DNA of 64,000 nt from Phylloscopus collybita (Eukaryota > Chordata > Aves > Passeriformes > Phylloscopidae): positions 8,428,001-8,492,000 of the forward strand of contig JAJNNQ010000002.1 of assembly GCA_027886175.1 (NCBI GenBank), written 5' to 3'. The notes beneath the pieces are model-generated. The model was not told where the DNA came from. It was given only the letters and a program-made list of their open reading frames with translations, and did not search any database. Below are positions 37,844 through 49,800 of the stretch, piece by piece; the first letter of the stretch is position 1; every line of letters starts with the position of its first letter. A program made the position numbers and the translations under genes.

Positions 37844-40800
37844 CTGTGTTAAAAAGAAAATGCACAGTATGAGCTGAAAATTTTCTTTTATGTGAGAAAC
37901 TTTTCCACGTCTATTTGGCTCTCACATGGAGATCTCTAGGAACAGAATCATGGAATGTTTTGATTGGTATGAACTTTTAAAAACTATGTAGTTCTACCTC
38001 CTTCCCTGGGCAGGGACACCTTCCACCTGACCAGGTTGCTCAGAGCACCATCCAGCCTGGCCTTGGGATGGGGCTTCCACAGCTTCTCTGAGCAACCTGT
38101 TAGAGTGTCTCCACCACCCTGACAGAAAAGATTTTTTCCTTCCTAAATCTACCAGTGTCCTGATACTACAGGCCCTGCCAAGAAGTTTTTTTTGCCATCT
38201 TCCTTATGATCCCCCCTTTATGTACTCTAAGGTGCTATAAAGTCTCCCCAGATGCTTTTCCTTTTCAGGCTGAACAATCCCTACTCCCTCAGCCTGTCTT
38301 CATAGGAGAGATGTTCCAGCCTTCTGATAATTTTTGTGGTTTCCTCTGGACCTGCTCTAACAGGTCCATGTCTTTCTTGAACTGGTGACAATACACCTCT
38401 CCTGATCTGCTGGCCATGCTTCTTTTAATGCTAAATAGAGTTGGCTTTTTGGGCTACAACTGCACATTGCCAGCTCAAGGTCCATTCTTCATTCCCCAAG
38501 TCCTCCTCTGCTGGATGGCTCTGAGCCCCTTCATCCTTCAGTCAGCACTGCACAGACCCAGGTGCAGGACCTTGAACTTGGCCCTGTTGACCCCCTTGAG
38601 GTTCTTTCCCCTCTCTTCATGAGCCTGTCATGGTCCATCTGGATGGCATCCCTTCCCTCTAGAGTATCCAATCACTTTTTCAAAGGTCACATAACTGAGG
38701 AAAAGACTGCCTACACTGTCTGTGAAGAGATGCCCTAAGGTCACTTCCAAAAATCAATTTTGCATCACTTGTGCTGCAATATTAGGTTTTGGTATGGAGC
38801 TATTTGTCTCATGTACTTAAAGCATAGAATCAAATTATTAGCCCCAAGTCAGGCATCTCATGTGTATCAAAGACCAGAACATCACTCAGGAGAGCAGAAT
38901 GTTAATTGTCTGTGCAGGAAGGTGTCTTCTTCAGACAGATTTCTTCTGTCAGACACTGCCTGGTGCCTGAAATCAAAACAAATTCCATGCACCTTTCTCA
39001 GTTGAGACTATGAAAACTGTGACATGCTGAGCGCTTCTGAAAATCTGCTGCTGTTCTGAGGTTTAGATACCGACAGAACATTACCCCTAAATACTTACTA
39101 AAGGATATTTCAAGTTCTGGATAAATTTTCAGGCTTGTTGCACCTCACTCACACATTTCTTCTAAGAGAGCTAGATTAGATCATGCTAAATAGCAGAAGA
39201 CACTAACACCTCGGTTTGCAAGGAATTAGATTTTAAACAGCTCTTAAAGCTCTTCACCCAACTACACTGATTTCTCCTGTTGTATCAAAACTGCCACCAA
39301 TATATTTCACTAATAGGAATGCAAACATCTTCTAAAACAGTTTAGTGTATCAGAGCAGAATTATAGGGGCATTTATACATTTGCTAAATCAAATATTTAA
39401 CATTCTCTATAGGAAAGATGAGACTTACTTCACTGTTCAAAAAACAGTACAGGACCGCAACAATCAACCCCTGGAAAGAGACAATATTCTTTAGTTAGTA
39501 GGCAGCACTCACCTAGGTCAATAAAACTTCTTTTGAATAAAAACCTTAAAATTTACCTGAAAAGATCCCAGACACAACTCAAAGATTATTTTGTAATTGT
39601 TGGAACTGCGGTCAGGAAAGAGAGCAAACACAGTGTAGTGAACTCCAAATAATGGAATAAGCAACAATGTGGATTTTGCAAGTCTCCTGGGTAAAGGAAA
39701 GAGAAAAGGCTGAAAGTTAATGATGAGCTCTTGTTTTAGTGAGATGAATGTGTAACTGCATGGTTATTCTGTATATTGCACACGCACAGTATGCAAGTAG
39801 TACCTAGGAAATGTAATCCAGATCATCTCAACTGTGAGATTTTCATGAGCTCCAAATACTAAAACTTCATAGCTTTACTGATGGTATTAAGCATATACCA
39901 TTAAATAATTTTCAATGTTGTCAATTACAGAACACAATTTAGCAGAAGATACTACTGAAGTTAAGGAAGAACTTTAAATTTCTAAGCAGAACTGCTCTGA
40001 CAAACAGCTTGTGAAACTACTGGAATGATAAATTGCTACTTTTACCTCATCTGTCATTTCTTTCACTCTAATAACATCAGTTTTATATATTATACAGGGC
40101 CAGTCATGCACACTTTTGGATGTCTGGTATCAGATAAAATTTGAGAAGTTATAATGTTGAGTTCCATAATTCATCAACGTCTTAATGAATATAACTTGAT
40201 TCAACAATGAAAGGATGCTGTTGTGAATTCACGCATTTTAACAGAAAAGTTAAAGTATTTCAACTAATTTTATTTTTTCAGTGCCATTCTTCATGGCTTT
40301 GCTTTGTTCATAATGTCCCAGGGCTGCATCTGTTTATGTGGAAATAATAATTTCTGACAGCAAAGCTTCTCAAGAATAGTAAACCCCTCACATGTAAAGA
40401 TGGTGCCAGAAGCAGGAAAAATAGAGATTCCTTAGCAGAAGAAATTAATTTACAACTGGAGGAGATGACACTGGCAGCAAATTTCCTGGTTTCCCAAGTG
40501 AAATGGAAAACTGATTTTATTTGAACTTGGCCTTATTCATTAAAAAGGTAAAATGAACAACAAAAATAATGGAACCAGCTACAAGCAGGTTCAGAGGAAG
40601 GGAAGAAAAATGGTGACTTGCATGAGTAATATTAATTTTAGATTCATATTTCACTTTCACTCTCCATGCTTGGCTTAGTAATTTTTGTCTGGTTGATGCT
40701 GCTTTCTCTATACTGCACTTACATTTTAGTAAAATAAAGGGACAAAAAAACCAGGCTTATTCTTCTCTGCATTTTAGAAAATTTGCAATTTTATAAAGGA

Positions 40801-43800
40801 GCCTTCCAGAGCTTTTAATTTGCTCTGTAGATGCAGTTTCTTGAGGAGGTTAATCTACTTTCCCATGAGTATTGGCTAAAGACCAGAAATGCAACCTTAA
40901 TCAGACAATCAAATGCTAAAAGCAAAGATTTTACAGGGCTGAATAATGAAGTACAAGGTTGCTATTAATGTGAATATTTCATGTTATAAAGTGCCACGGT
41001 AATCTGTGCAAAAAGGTGGGACTGAAAGTAAGTGATGCCCAGTTTTCCAAAAGTAAATAAATACCACATGGAAGCAAAGAAAACTTTATGTCACTAGAAG
41101 TAAACTTGAGGAGATTTCCTGCCTATGGGTTGGCCATTGTGCTACATAATAATGGGGCAGCTGCACAGTTTAATCTAGATTCAATAAGATTTCCCACATG
41201 TTTAGATAATTTAATCAGCAAACGCAAAACAAGATGCTTGTAGTTCTGTAAAACTTGTGCTTGTCAGTCCAGTTGTGTTGACTTTTCTCTGGCAATCAAG
41301 ATTTTTCACTTTTTGTGTCAAACATTTCACACTGTCTGCAAAACACAAAGTCCTGCTTCTTTTGTCGTTAACAATATTCTTTGTTTCTGCATGTGGTGTT
41401 TTGTCAGCTTTTAGACCAGGAATTTAGTATTTTTTAAATGAAAGAAAGTGTTATCCAGGAGCACGTTTTCAAAGGCCACTCACATGACTTTGGATTTTAC
41501 ATGTTCATGTTAGGTTTTGTCACTGAAGTATCATATTGACACTTTAAACTGTCAGAGTCAGTGTCTGGGCTTTAAAATAAGCTACCTACTACAACAGACT
41601 GTTGATTGCAGATTATTACATGTCCAGAAGCTCTTATAAAAAACACCAATAACAGATATAGCACTAAAGAATAAAACCAATTTTAGCAATGCATTTGAAT
41701 TATGATCCAACATCCCTTGATTTTAAAGTGTGGAAACAAAGAGACATTTTAGGATTTGATGTTCAAACCAAAACACAAAAGAAGAGTCTGAACAGAAATG
41801 AAGTTGAAATAAGCCAGAAACAACCCTTTTCCTCTAGAGGTATTCAAAATCAATATAAAAATTATACCTAATTTTTAAATTTTTGGTAAAAATGTAACTT
41901 CTTTACAGCTCTAAAAATATATTTAAGTTTGTTAGAAATTTTAAAAATGGTTTTAAGGAGGTTGAAGGAAAATATTTTGATTTTGAAACTTTTCTTAAGT
42001 CCAAATGAGACATTTATATATCAAAGATATTACTGTCCATATATTTGTATCAACACATTTATTCATGGATTAAACTCAAATTCAAGAATAGCTTCTTGGT
42101 CTTTCTGAAATTAAGTATTTTTAATTTAATTTAATGTTTGATAAAAATATATTTATCTCAGTTTCAGCATAGTTGTATTTATTAAACTATATCTAAAATT
42201 ACTTTTAAGTTAAATGTAATTATAGTAACACAGCAGTTATGGTTTTCAGTGGATGAAATCTTAAAGAGATTATTTTGGTTCTGTCTATAATATCTAAAAA
42301 TATGACTCACTTATACTGTGACTGGTCATTTCCTCCCACATCTGGAGATCTTAACTTCTGCAGCAAGATTCTTATAATGCTAATGAAAAGTATAAAATTC
42401 ACCTGCAAAGAAAACAAACATAATGGTGATTTCTGAATTCTCTGCTTAATATGCAGCACAAAGAAATTCTTATCAAGTCAGACAGGATTGAAGTCAGCAT
42501 GGGAATTGAGCACTTCCCTTCAGAACCCCTCAGCTCTGTGGTGCCAAACTTACTGTGTTCTGCAGCACCAGTTTTGCCATGTCCAGCAAGAGCTGCATGC
42601 CCACCAGTGCTGCTCTGGCTGGCAAAGTCTTTGAAAGCCCCGGTTTTCAGAAATGTCCTCCAGCTGAGGACAGTTTTCCCAGCAGGATGGGACACTGGAT
42701 GTGGTTTTCTGCAATCAAGCGCTGTCCTAAATTGTCACATGGATTCACAGCTGGAAGCCCAGAGGCAGCTTTGACCCTACCTTGCTCCTCACCTCAGCTT
42801 TCAGTATTTTCTGTTTGAGTTAGGGTTAGACAAGATTGTTGCACAGCTGATCTGTCTACTCCAATCAAGCACAAAAAGAGCCTCTCGCAAGTATCTGAGT
42901 GTCTTGGCTGTTGATGCTGACATTTTGAATGAAGAAATCACAGAATGGTTGAAAGGGACCACCAGAGTTCATCTAGTTCATCTGAATCCCTGCAGCCTAA
43001 TTCTCATGACAGCCCTCTAAGACAGAACAGTAGCATTATTTTATTTTGTATTTTATTTCATATTTTACTTTATAGGAAGGCACTTGCATAAAAAATCATT
43101 ATGATCAGAACCTAATCAGTCTAGAAAATTGAAGTACAAAACTCAGTATATCATAAATTTCACTCCCATTATTTCTTCAGCCTTGACTTTCAGCTTCCTC
43201 TGGTCACCATCCCTTCTGGTGTTGGATTCTTTGGTGTGGTCTAAAAATCTGCACACTAAATGCAGCACATCCATCCTGAAATAAGGGAACAGTTGGAATT
43301 GACACCTCTAGGGCAACAATGTGTGCTAAAAACTGTATCTCCAGAGATATAAACATCTGCATCTAATGCACACATCATAGAATAAAAATTAATCTAGAGA
43401 AAAAATGATCTCTGTGAGAACGAGAATTCTGTTGTTTTAAACTAGCCCCATCCCAAAGCATAAAATCAGGGGGTGGGGTACCTAACCATGCACTGCCTGT
43501 CTCACTGCTGTAAATCTCTGTCTTCATGGTGGAAGATGATCTTGAAGGTCTCTTCCAGCCTAGTGATTCTGTGATCCTATGAACAGTCACATCCAACTGA
43601 GTAACTCTGAAGTGTGTACGGCATGAAGTGTGAACACCTGCCAAATGACTTCTCTCAAGCCAAAATTCTCAGAAGGAAGTGCCAGGGAGGTTTCTGACAC
43701 ACTGAATTAACTGAAGCCATTCCCACTGTGCAAAATGGTGTCAGAACTTGCTCTCACGATACTGTTAGATAGATCAAACTTTGCTGCCTGACCAGTACTC

Positions 43801-46800
43801 CATTGGTTTAAACCACAACCCTCTTCCCAGTCTTTACTAAGATCCAGCTGCAGTTCAGTCTGCCAATGTGTCCTGGGATAACTTCCACTTCCAGGTCTAG
43901 GACTGCTTTGGAGAAGCCTTCTGGCACATGAAGTCTCAGAGAGCTGTTCAAACTGACCATCCAGAGAACAGACCTTCCTGTAAACACCAGGTGGTTTGTT
44001 TTGCTTTTATCTTCCAGCGTATTTTCTTCACTCTGGATTGTTCCCCATTCTCCAGCTCCTTCGAGGTCCAAATATTCCCTTCATGCTGTAGTGCTGTAGT
44101 TCTGTGTTGCATGCTCATTTCTTTATAACATAAAACATCTTTGAGGCCTTACCTTATATCATTTCACATTTATGGCCTACTCTTCTTTATCTTCAAACTG
44201 CAGAATTCACTCTGATGGTGATAACAGGAATTTCTCCCAAAATGATTTCCAGCAAGGTGCAGATTGAAAGGCAAGCCCAAGCATAATGCAAATTCCTGAA
44301 ATCTTGTGTAATCTAATAATGCCCTAGATCTTCTGCCTACAATTTTAAAAATGAAGCAACTATATCTAAAATACATTAATTTGCTCTCTAACTATTTTCA
44401 CAAATGGACATATAACCATAGTATATTATGCCCAAAGTTAATTACACAGTCATTACAGTGAAGGGGAACATGCTTACACTACTCCAGTAATTCTAATGAG
44501 TTCCAAACAGGAAAAGCCCTGTGAAATATTCTCAAATGGTATTATTTTGCAAATACTTCATGTTCAATATATATTTCAGTAGGCTAGCAATTAAAGAAAG
44601 ATATACACAGCCAAACTTTTTTATGACTAATATCAGATTCTCAATTGCAGGACTATCTATTTACACACAAAATCAAATCTGCAATTCATTGAAAAGTATA
44701 ATTAGATTTTTCCTTCCTCCAGGCTCATAAACAGGAGAGATGTTAAAGAAAGAACAACACACAAATAAAAGCAACTGCTCATTTAATAGGAGGCAGATAA
44801 ATTTTGAAGGCAACAAATTTTAATGGCCTTGGCATCTGTTTAACATTTCTCCTGCAGCACAATTTCTTTTCATTAAAACAGAATTCTTGCCTATCCGTAA
44901 CTAGCAGTAAAGAATAACGGCTACATGCACTGCACAAGGCTGAACAGATCTATAACTCATGCTCCAAATTTTACTTACTATAATAGAAATTAAAATTGGT
45001 ATTCGTATAACCCACCAGGGACCACCATGCTCATTTGTATCCCAGCAACTATAAAAAAAAAGAGGGAAAATCATATTGACATTAATGTAATCTGGCAAAC
45101 AAGACCTATGAAGAGAAGTATTTCTTATAAACAAGTCAAAGCTCACTAAAATAATACCTGCTCTAGCCTAGAATTTGGCATTCAATCATTTCCTGCTATT
45201 AATTTTGTTTCCTTTGTTTTAATATAAATACTTGATTTTCCCACCAGGAGCACTGGTGTCCAGGTATGGAGTCCTCAGCATAAGAAAGATGTGAACCTGT
45301 TAGAGCAAGTCCAGAGGGGACCCCAAAGGTGATCAGAGGGCTGGAGTACCTCCCCTACAAAGACAGGCTGAGAGAGTTGGGGTTGTTCAGCCTGGAGAAT
45401 GCCAGGCTCCATGGAGAAATCATTGTGACCTTTCAGCGCTTAAAGGGAGCCTTTAAAAAGAGAGAAAATGACATTTTGCCAAGGCATGAAGTGCAGGGTA
45501 GGGGAGAATGGTTTAAAAATGAAAGAGGAGAGATTTAGATGTTAGGAAGAAATTCTTTATTCATAAAGTTGCATAATCATTTAGGTTGAAAAAGACCTCT
45601 GAGATCATTGAGTCCAACCTTTGACCAAGCCCCACTAGACCATGGCACTGAGTACCACATTCAGTCATTTCTTGAACACCTCCAGGAAAGCTGACTCCAC
45701 CACCTCCATGGGCAGCTCATTCCAAAGCTTTACAACCCTTTCAGTGAAGAAATTCTTCCCAATGTTCAAACTGGACCTCCCCTGGCACAGCTTGAGGCCA
45801 TTTCCTCTTGTCCTGTTGCTGCTTGCCTGGGAGAAGAGACCAACCCCCACCCAGATACAACCTCATTTCAGGCAGTTGTAGGGAGTGATAAGGCCTCCCC
45901 TGAGCCTCCTTTTCTTCAGACTAATTATCCCCAGCTACCTCAGCTGCTCCTCACCAGACTTGTGCTCCAGACCCTTCCCCAGCTCTGTTGCCCTTCTCTG
46001 GACACACCCCAGCAGCTCAATGCCTTTCCTGCAGTGAGTGGCCCAGAACTGGACACAGGTCTCAGGGTGTGGCCTCACCAGGGCATTACTCTGAGGGCAA
46101 GGAGGCGCTGGCACAGGCTGCCCAGAGGAGCTGTGGGTGCCCCATCCCTGAAGTGTCCAAGGCCAGACTGGATGGGGCTCTGAGTAACCTGAGTGTGGCC
46201 TCACTGCCTGTGGCAAGGGGGCTTGGAACCAACTGGTCTTCAAGGTTCCTCCCAACCCAATCCATTCTATGATTCTACGAAATCAGCTAAAGCATCAAGC
46301 ACACTGGGCTGTCCCATTAGACATCATGGAGGATGTTGACCTTTGTGGCAACCAAGCTTAGTTTCACTTTGTGAACACTTCTCCAGTGTGCACTTAATGC
46401 TGACCTCTGGGTAGCAGGAAGATCTAAAGCAACTGACAGGTACAATTGAAATTACATAATTTTTTGTGGGATTTTTAGGTTATAGATGCCTGGAACTTGT
46501 TTGTGAAAATGTGAGAATGAACCTAAAGCTCTCTCTGAAAAACTGAATATTTAATTTTCACCCTGTGCTCAGCACTTTTGATCCAAACACTCTAAATGCT
46601 CTGAAAGGTTAGTCAGATTAAAGATTAATTACCCTTCAGACTTCCTCTGTAATCATAATGACAACGGAAAGAGGAGTTTGCCTTTGGTTTATATGTTAGA
46701 GGTCTTGCAAAGAAAGCCTTGAAATTATGTAGGACACGGTTTTTCAGTTTAATTACAGAATAAATTGAAAAATAATAGTTGGACAAAACAGGACTCTGCA

Positions 46801-49800
46801 AGCTGTTTGTCCACTAGTTAGGAATGTTCTCCCATTCCTTGGGAGCAGCAGGATCAAGTCTGGTCTTCCTACAAAATTCTTGTCTCACTTCTCCTTTGCA
46901 TGCCAGGAGCCAGGCTTAGCTCTAGTTAGCTTTAGCTTTACCTGGCTATGTGCATCTGACATACTCTTAAACTTTTGGGAATGCAATTTATATGTACCCA
47001 AAGTTATCTACACTTCAACACTTCAATCTTCTGAGTTGCTAGTTATCAAATTAGAATGTTCAGCACCCTCCTGCACATGTTGCAGCACTGAACCCAAGGA
47101 CCCCACTGCTGTTTTAAACATTACTTTGACTTCCCAAGCAGACAGGCTTGGGAAGTCTCTAGATGTGGCTCTAGATGTGGGTGCCAAGGAGCAACAGTAG
47201 TCATAACCTTTCTCTGCTCTCTCCTGCTCTCTGAGCTTTTCAAATAAACACCAAGCATAAACCACAGCTAAGGAGCTCCCAAACACCTGTCCTTTTGTTG
47301 CCATCTCTGAAATTTCAGTTCTGTGCTCATCCCTTCCAGAGCAGCAAACCACCTTTGTGTGAGCAACACCATATGCAAGGCAAGGATTGTACAGGCATGG
47401 GGAAGGCTTTAATCTTCTCTCCCACACACACTCACCCAGTGTCCTCTAGAATGATCCGTGTCACTGTCCATGTAATAATGAATATGGTAGGAATTCCTGA
47501 AAAATGCCAAAGGGGGTTAGAGCTTGTTCACAAAAATGCAAGTCCACGAAAAGGAAAGGAAAGGAAAGGAAAGGAAAGGAAAGGAAAGGAAAGGAAAGGA
47601 AAGGAAAGGAAAGGAAAGGAAAGGAAAGGAAAGGAAAGGAAAGGAAAGGAAAGGAAAGGAAAGGAAAGGAAAGGAAAGGAAAGGAAAGGAAAGGAAAGGA
47701 AAGGAAAGGAAAGGAAAGGAAAGGAAAGGAAAGGAAAGGAAAGGAAAGGAAAGGGAAAGAAAAAAAGATAAAGAAAGTTCAGGAGTTATTCCCCAAACAC
47801 ACAGCATATAGTAAAGAGTTCAGTGAATGGAAGGAGAGGCCCATCTGATGAACTACATGATCACGTGTATACATCAGCAATGTATTACAAGCAAAGACTG
47901 CAGGGAAGTTTATTTCTCATAAAAATACAACCATAATTACTAATACACAAAAAAATGCCTTTCTTAGGTTTCTTGCAAGGTGTCACAGTGAGTTACAGGG
48001 AAATAGATACAAGTTATGCATTCCCAATGCACCTCCAAGGACTGCAATATAAAATAGAAGTATAAATCATTTCATAAGGAACCTTGTCCACACACTGGTT
48101 TATTCCCATTTCCCAGCAACACCCAAATGCTTTATGAGCACCTATTACTGGAAGTATTAAAGTGTTCCATATAAATATCATCTCACTTTCAGTAAATGAA
48201 AGGAATATATTTATTTAAAACCAGATGGACAGTATTATTGGGCTTTTCAAAAAGGAAAATTGCATAGTATAGCTCATGGCTGTGCAGCTAAACTTTAATT
48301 TTCCTCACAAATTAGGACACCTGAATCATGTGTTTTGCAGTGGCAATCCTTGCACCAGAGCAATCCCTGGGTGTGGTGCAGATGGCACAGGTGAAAGCTG
48401 TGCCAGGGGTGAAGCCAGCAGTGATGTTCCAGCAGTTTTGTGCCTTTCCTGTGCTACAGCAGCTGAAACCTGTGCTGGAGCTGAGCTGAGGAACCTGTGA
48501 CTCTGAGGGGTCACCACCAGAGACAGCTCGAATACCTTGGCATGAAATACTGAACCTGACCAACACACACACACAGGAAAAGGAACATTACTGGAAGATG
48601 TGTAAGTTCTTACCCCATCCTATCAGCAGGTAGATTGTGAAGTGTCTGTTGGGGGAGAATATTAGCACAAGGAGGATGTGGAGGTAAAGTCCTTCTACTA
48701 AGAGCCAGTAAAAGTTTGCCATAACACCATACTGAAAAAACACCAGAATTGCCTTGCAGCCCACCTGAAACATGAGAAGAAGGATGAAGTTTGTGGCAGG
48801 AAAGATGCTACATTATTTTTATTAGTACAGCCAGAAATCTTAGCTGTCTTTTTAATATCAATAAACCACTCTTCACTCAAGCAAATTGTGACATTGTAAA
48901 TGTTACTGTGTATATGAAAAGAAAGTGAATTGTTACAGTTATTTAGATGGCTCTCATTGTAAATTCACTCAGAAATTTTGAAAACTTCATAAGATAAATA
49001 TAGAAAAAATATGGTAGTTATCAATATATGTACCCTTTGCAACAGTTTGTTAATGAATGGCTATAAAATTAAATTATCATCTACTAGCAGTCTAATAAAT
49101 GTATTAAAACCTGACATGGTTTCCTGACACAGTAAAAATTAACAAAGAAACAATGATTTTTTTCAAAGCTAAATGTGAAACTGAGTGAAAAATATAACTT
49201 TATGCAATGAGTAAGTAGACTTAGAAGTAAGAGTTGGCTGGACTTATAGAAATAATGTTTTCCCTTTAGAAAATATTTTAGAGTTTCTTAGTTAACAAAA
49301 CACATAGACGTATCAAAAATGATACTTATAGTCTGTGTGTTGCTCTTCAGAATTAATTTTCAGATGTTTGTACTGCTGCTGTTCCATGGTGCTGGCTGCT
49401 GCTACTTTGGTACTTCCCAGCAGGAATCTGGGATGTGAGAATTGAATATGAAAATGTTCATATGGACTGAGAATGTGCTGAGAAATGTGATAATATGGTG
49501 AATGTAACAGACTGGACCAAATAAAATCTCTAGTTTCTGCCAGCTTCACTCACTTCTCCATTTTAAATACCCTTCATACCTGCATTTTTCTGTTAAAATT
49601 CCAAGTACACCAGACACCTAAGCAGGCAACTTACTCACTTTCAGTGATTGATTCCTCTCTCTAAACATGGATGCACAGTAAGAAGTGAGATGCAGTCACC
49701 AGCTGCTAAGCCAGAAGGTCACAGACCTCCCCAGGGATACTTCTTTATATCCATCAGCCCCCTATGATGTCTCAGATACCTCAGTGTATCCCAAGTAATA

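Larger units (their letters stand above)
42403..44978 (-). other. VIPR2 intron between TM5 and loop-3 exons (2.6 kb)
   Basis: A GT-AG intron with two small CR1 3'-end remnants in opposite orientations (42936-43013 and 43527-43581). Otherwise nothing recognised. Confidence 0.8.
45049..47435 (-). other. VIPR2 intron between TM4 and TM5 exons (2.4 kb)
   Basis: A GT-AG intron containing the nested pair of CR1 elements (about 45.25-46.28 kb). The remaining 1.2 kb (46.3-47.4 kb) is unique sequence with nothing recognised. Confidence 0.85.

Noticed and set aside
37605..37865. 86-codon minus-strand frame [18 protein letters not shown] over the VIPR2 last exon
   Set aside because: It is the wrong register. 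The spliced frame from the acceptor at 37844 reads [11 protein letters not shown] and ends in TAA, which matches the VPAC2 tail.
45935..46272. Open frames of about 94-106 codons in both strands
   Set aside because: They lie within the two nested CR1 3' regions, which do not encode protein in these frames.
47023..47427. 134-codon minus-strand frame next to the TM4 exon
   Set aside because: It begins inside the intron just after the TM4 donor, has no homology I recognise and contains no splice-compatible continuation of VIPR2.
47295..47848. Long KERKG-type repetitive open frames (95-158 codons) in three plus-strand frames, and a matching Phe/Leu/Ser-rich frame on the minus strand
   Set aside because: They are produced by the 5-bp AAGGA array, which has no stop in these frames. 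They lie within a VIPR2 intron and overlap its TM4 exon; no protein is implied.
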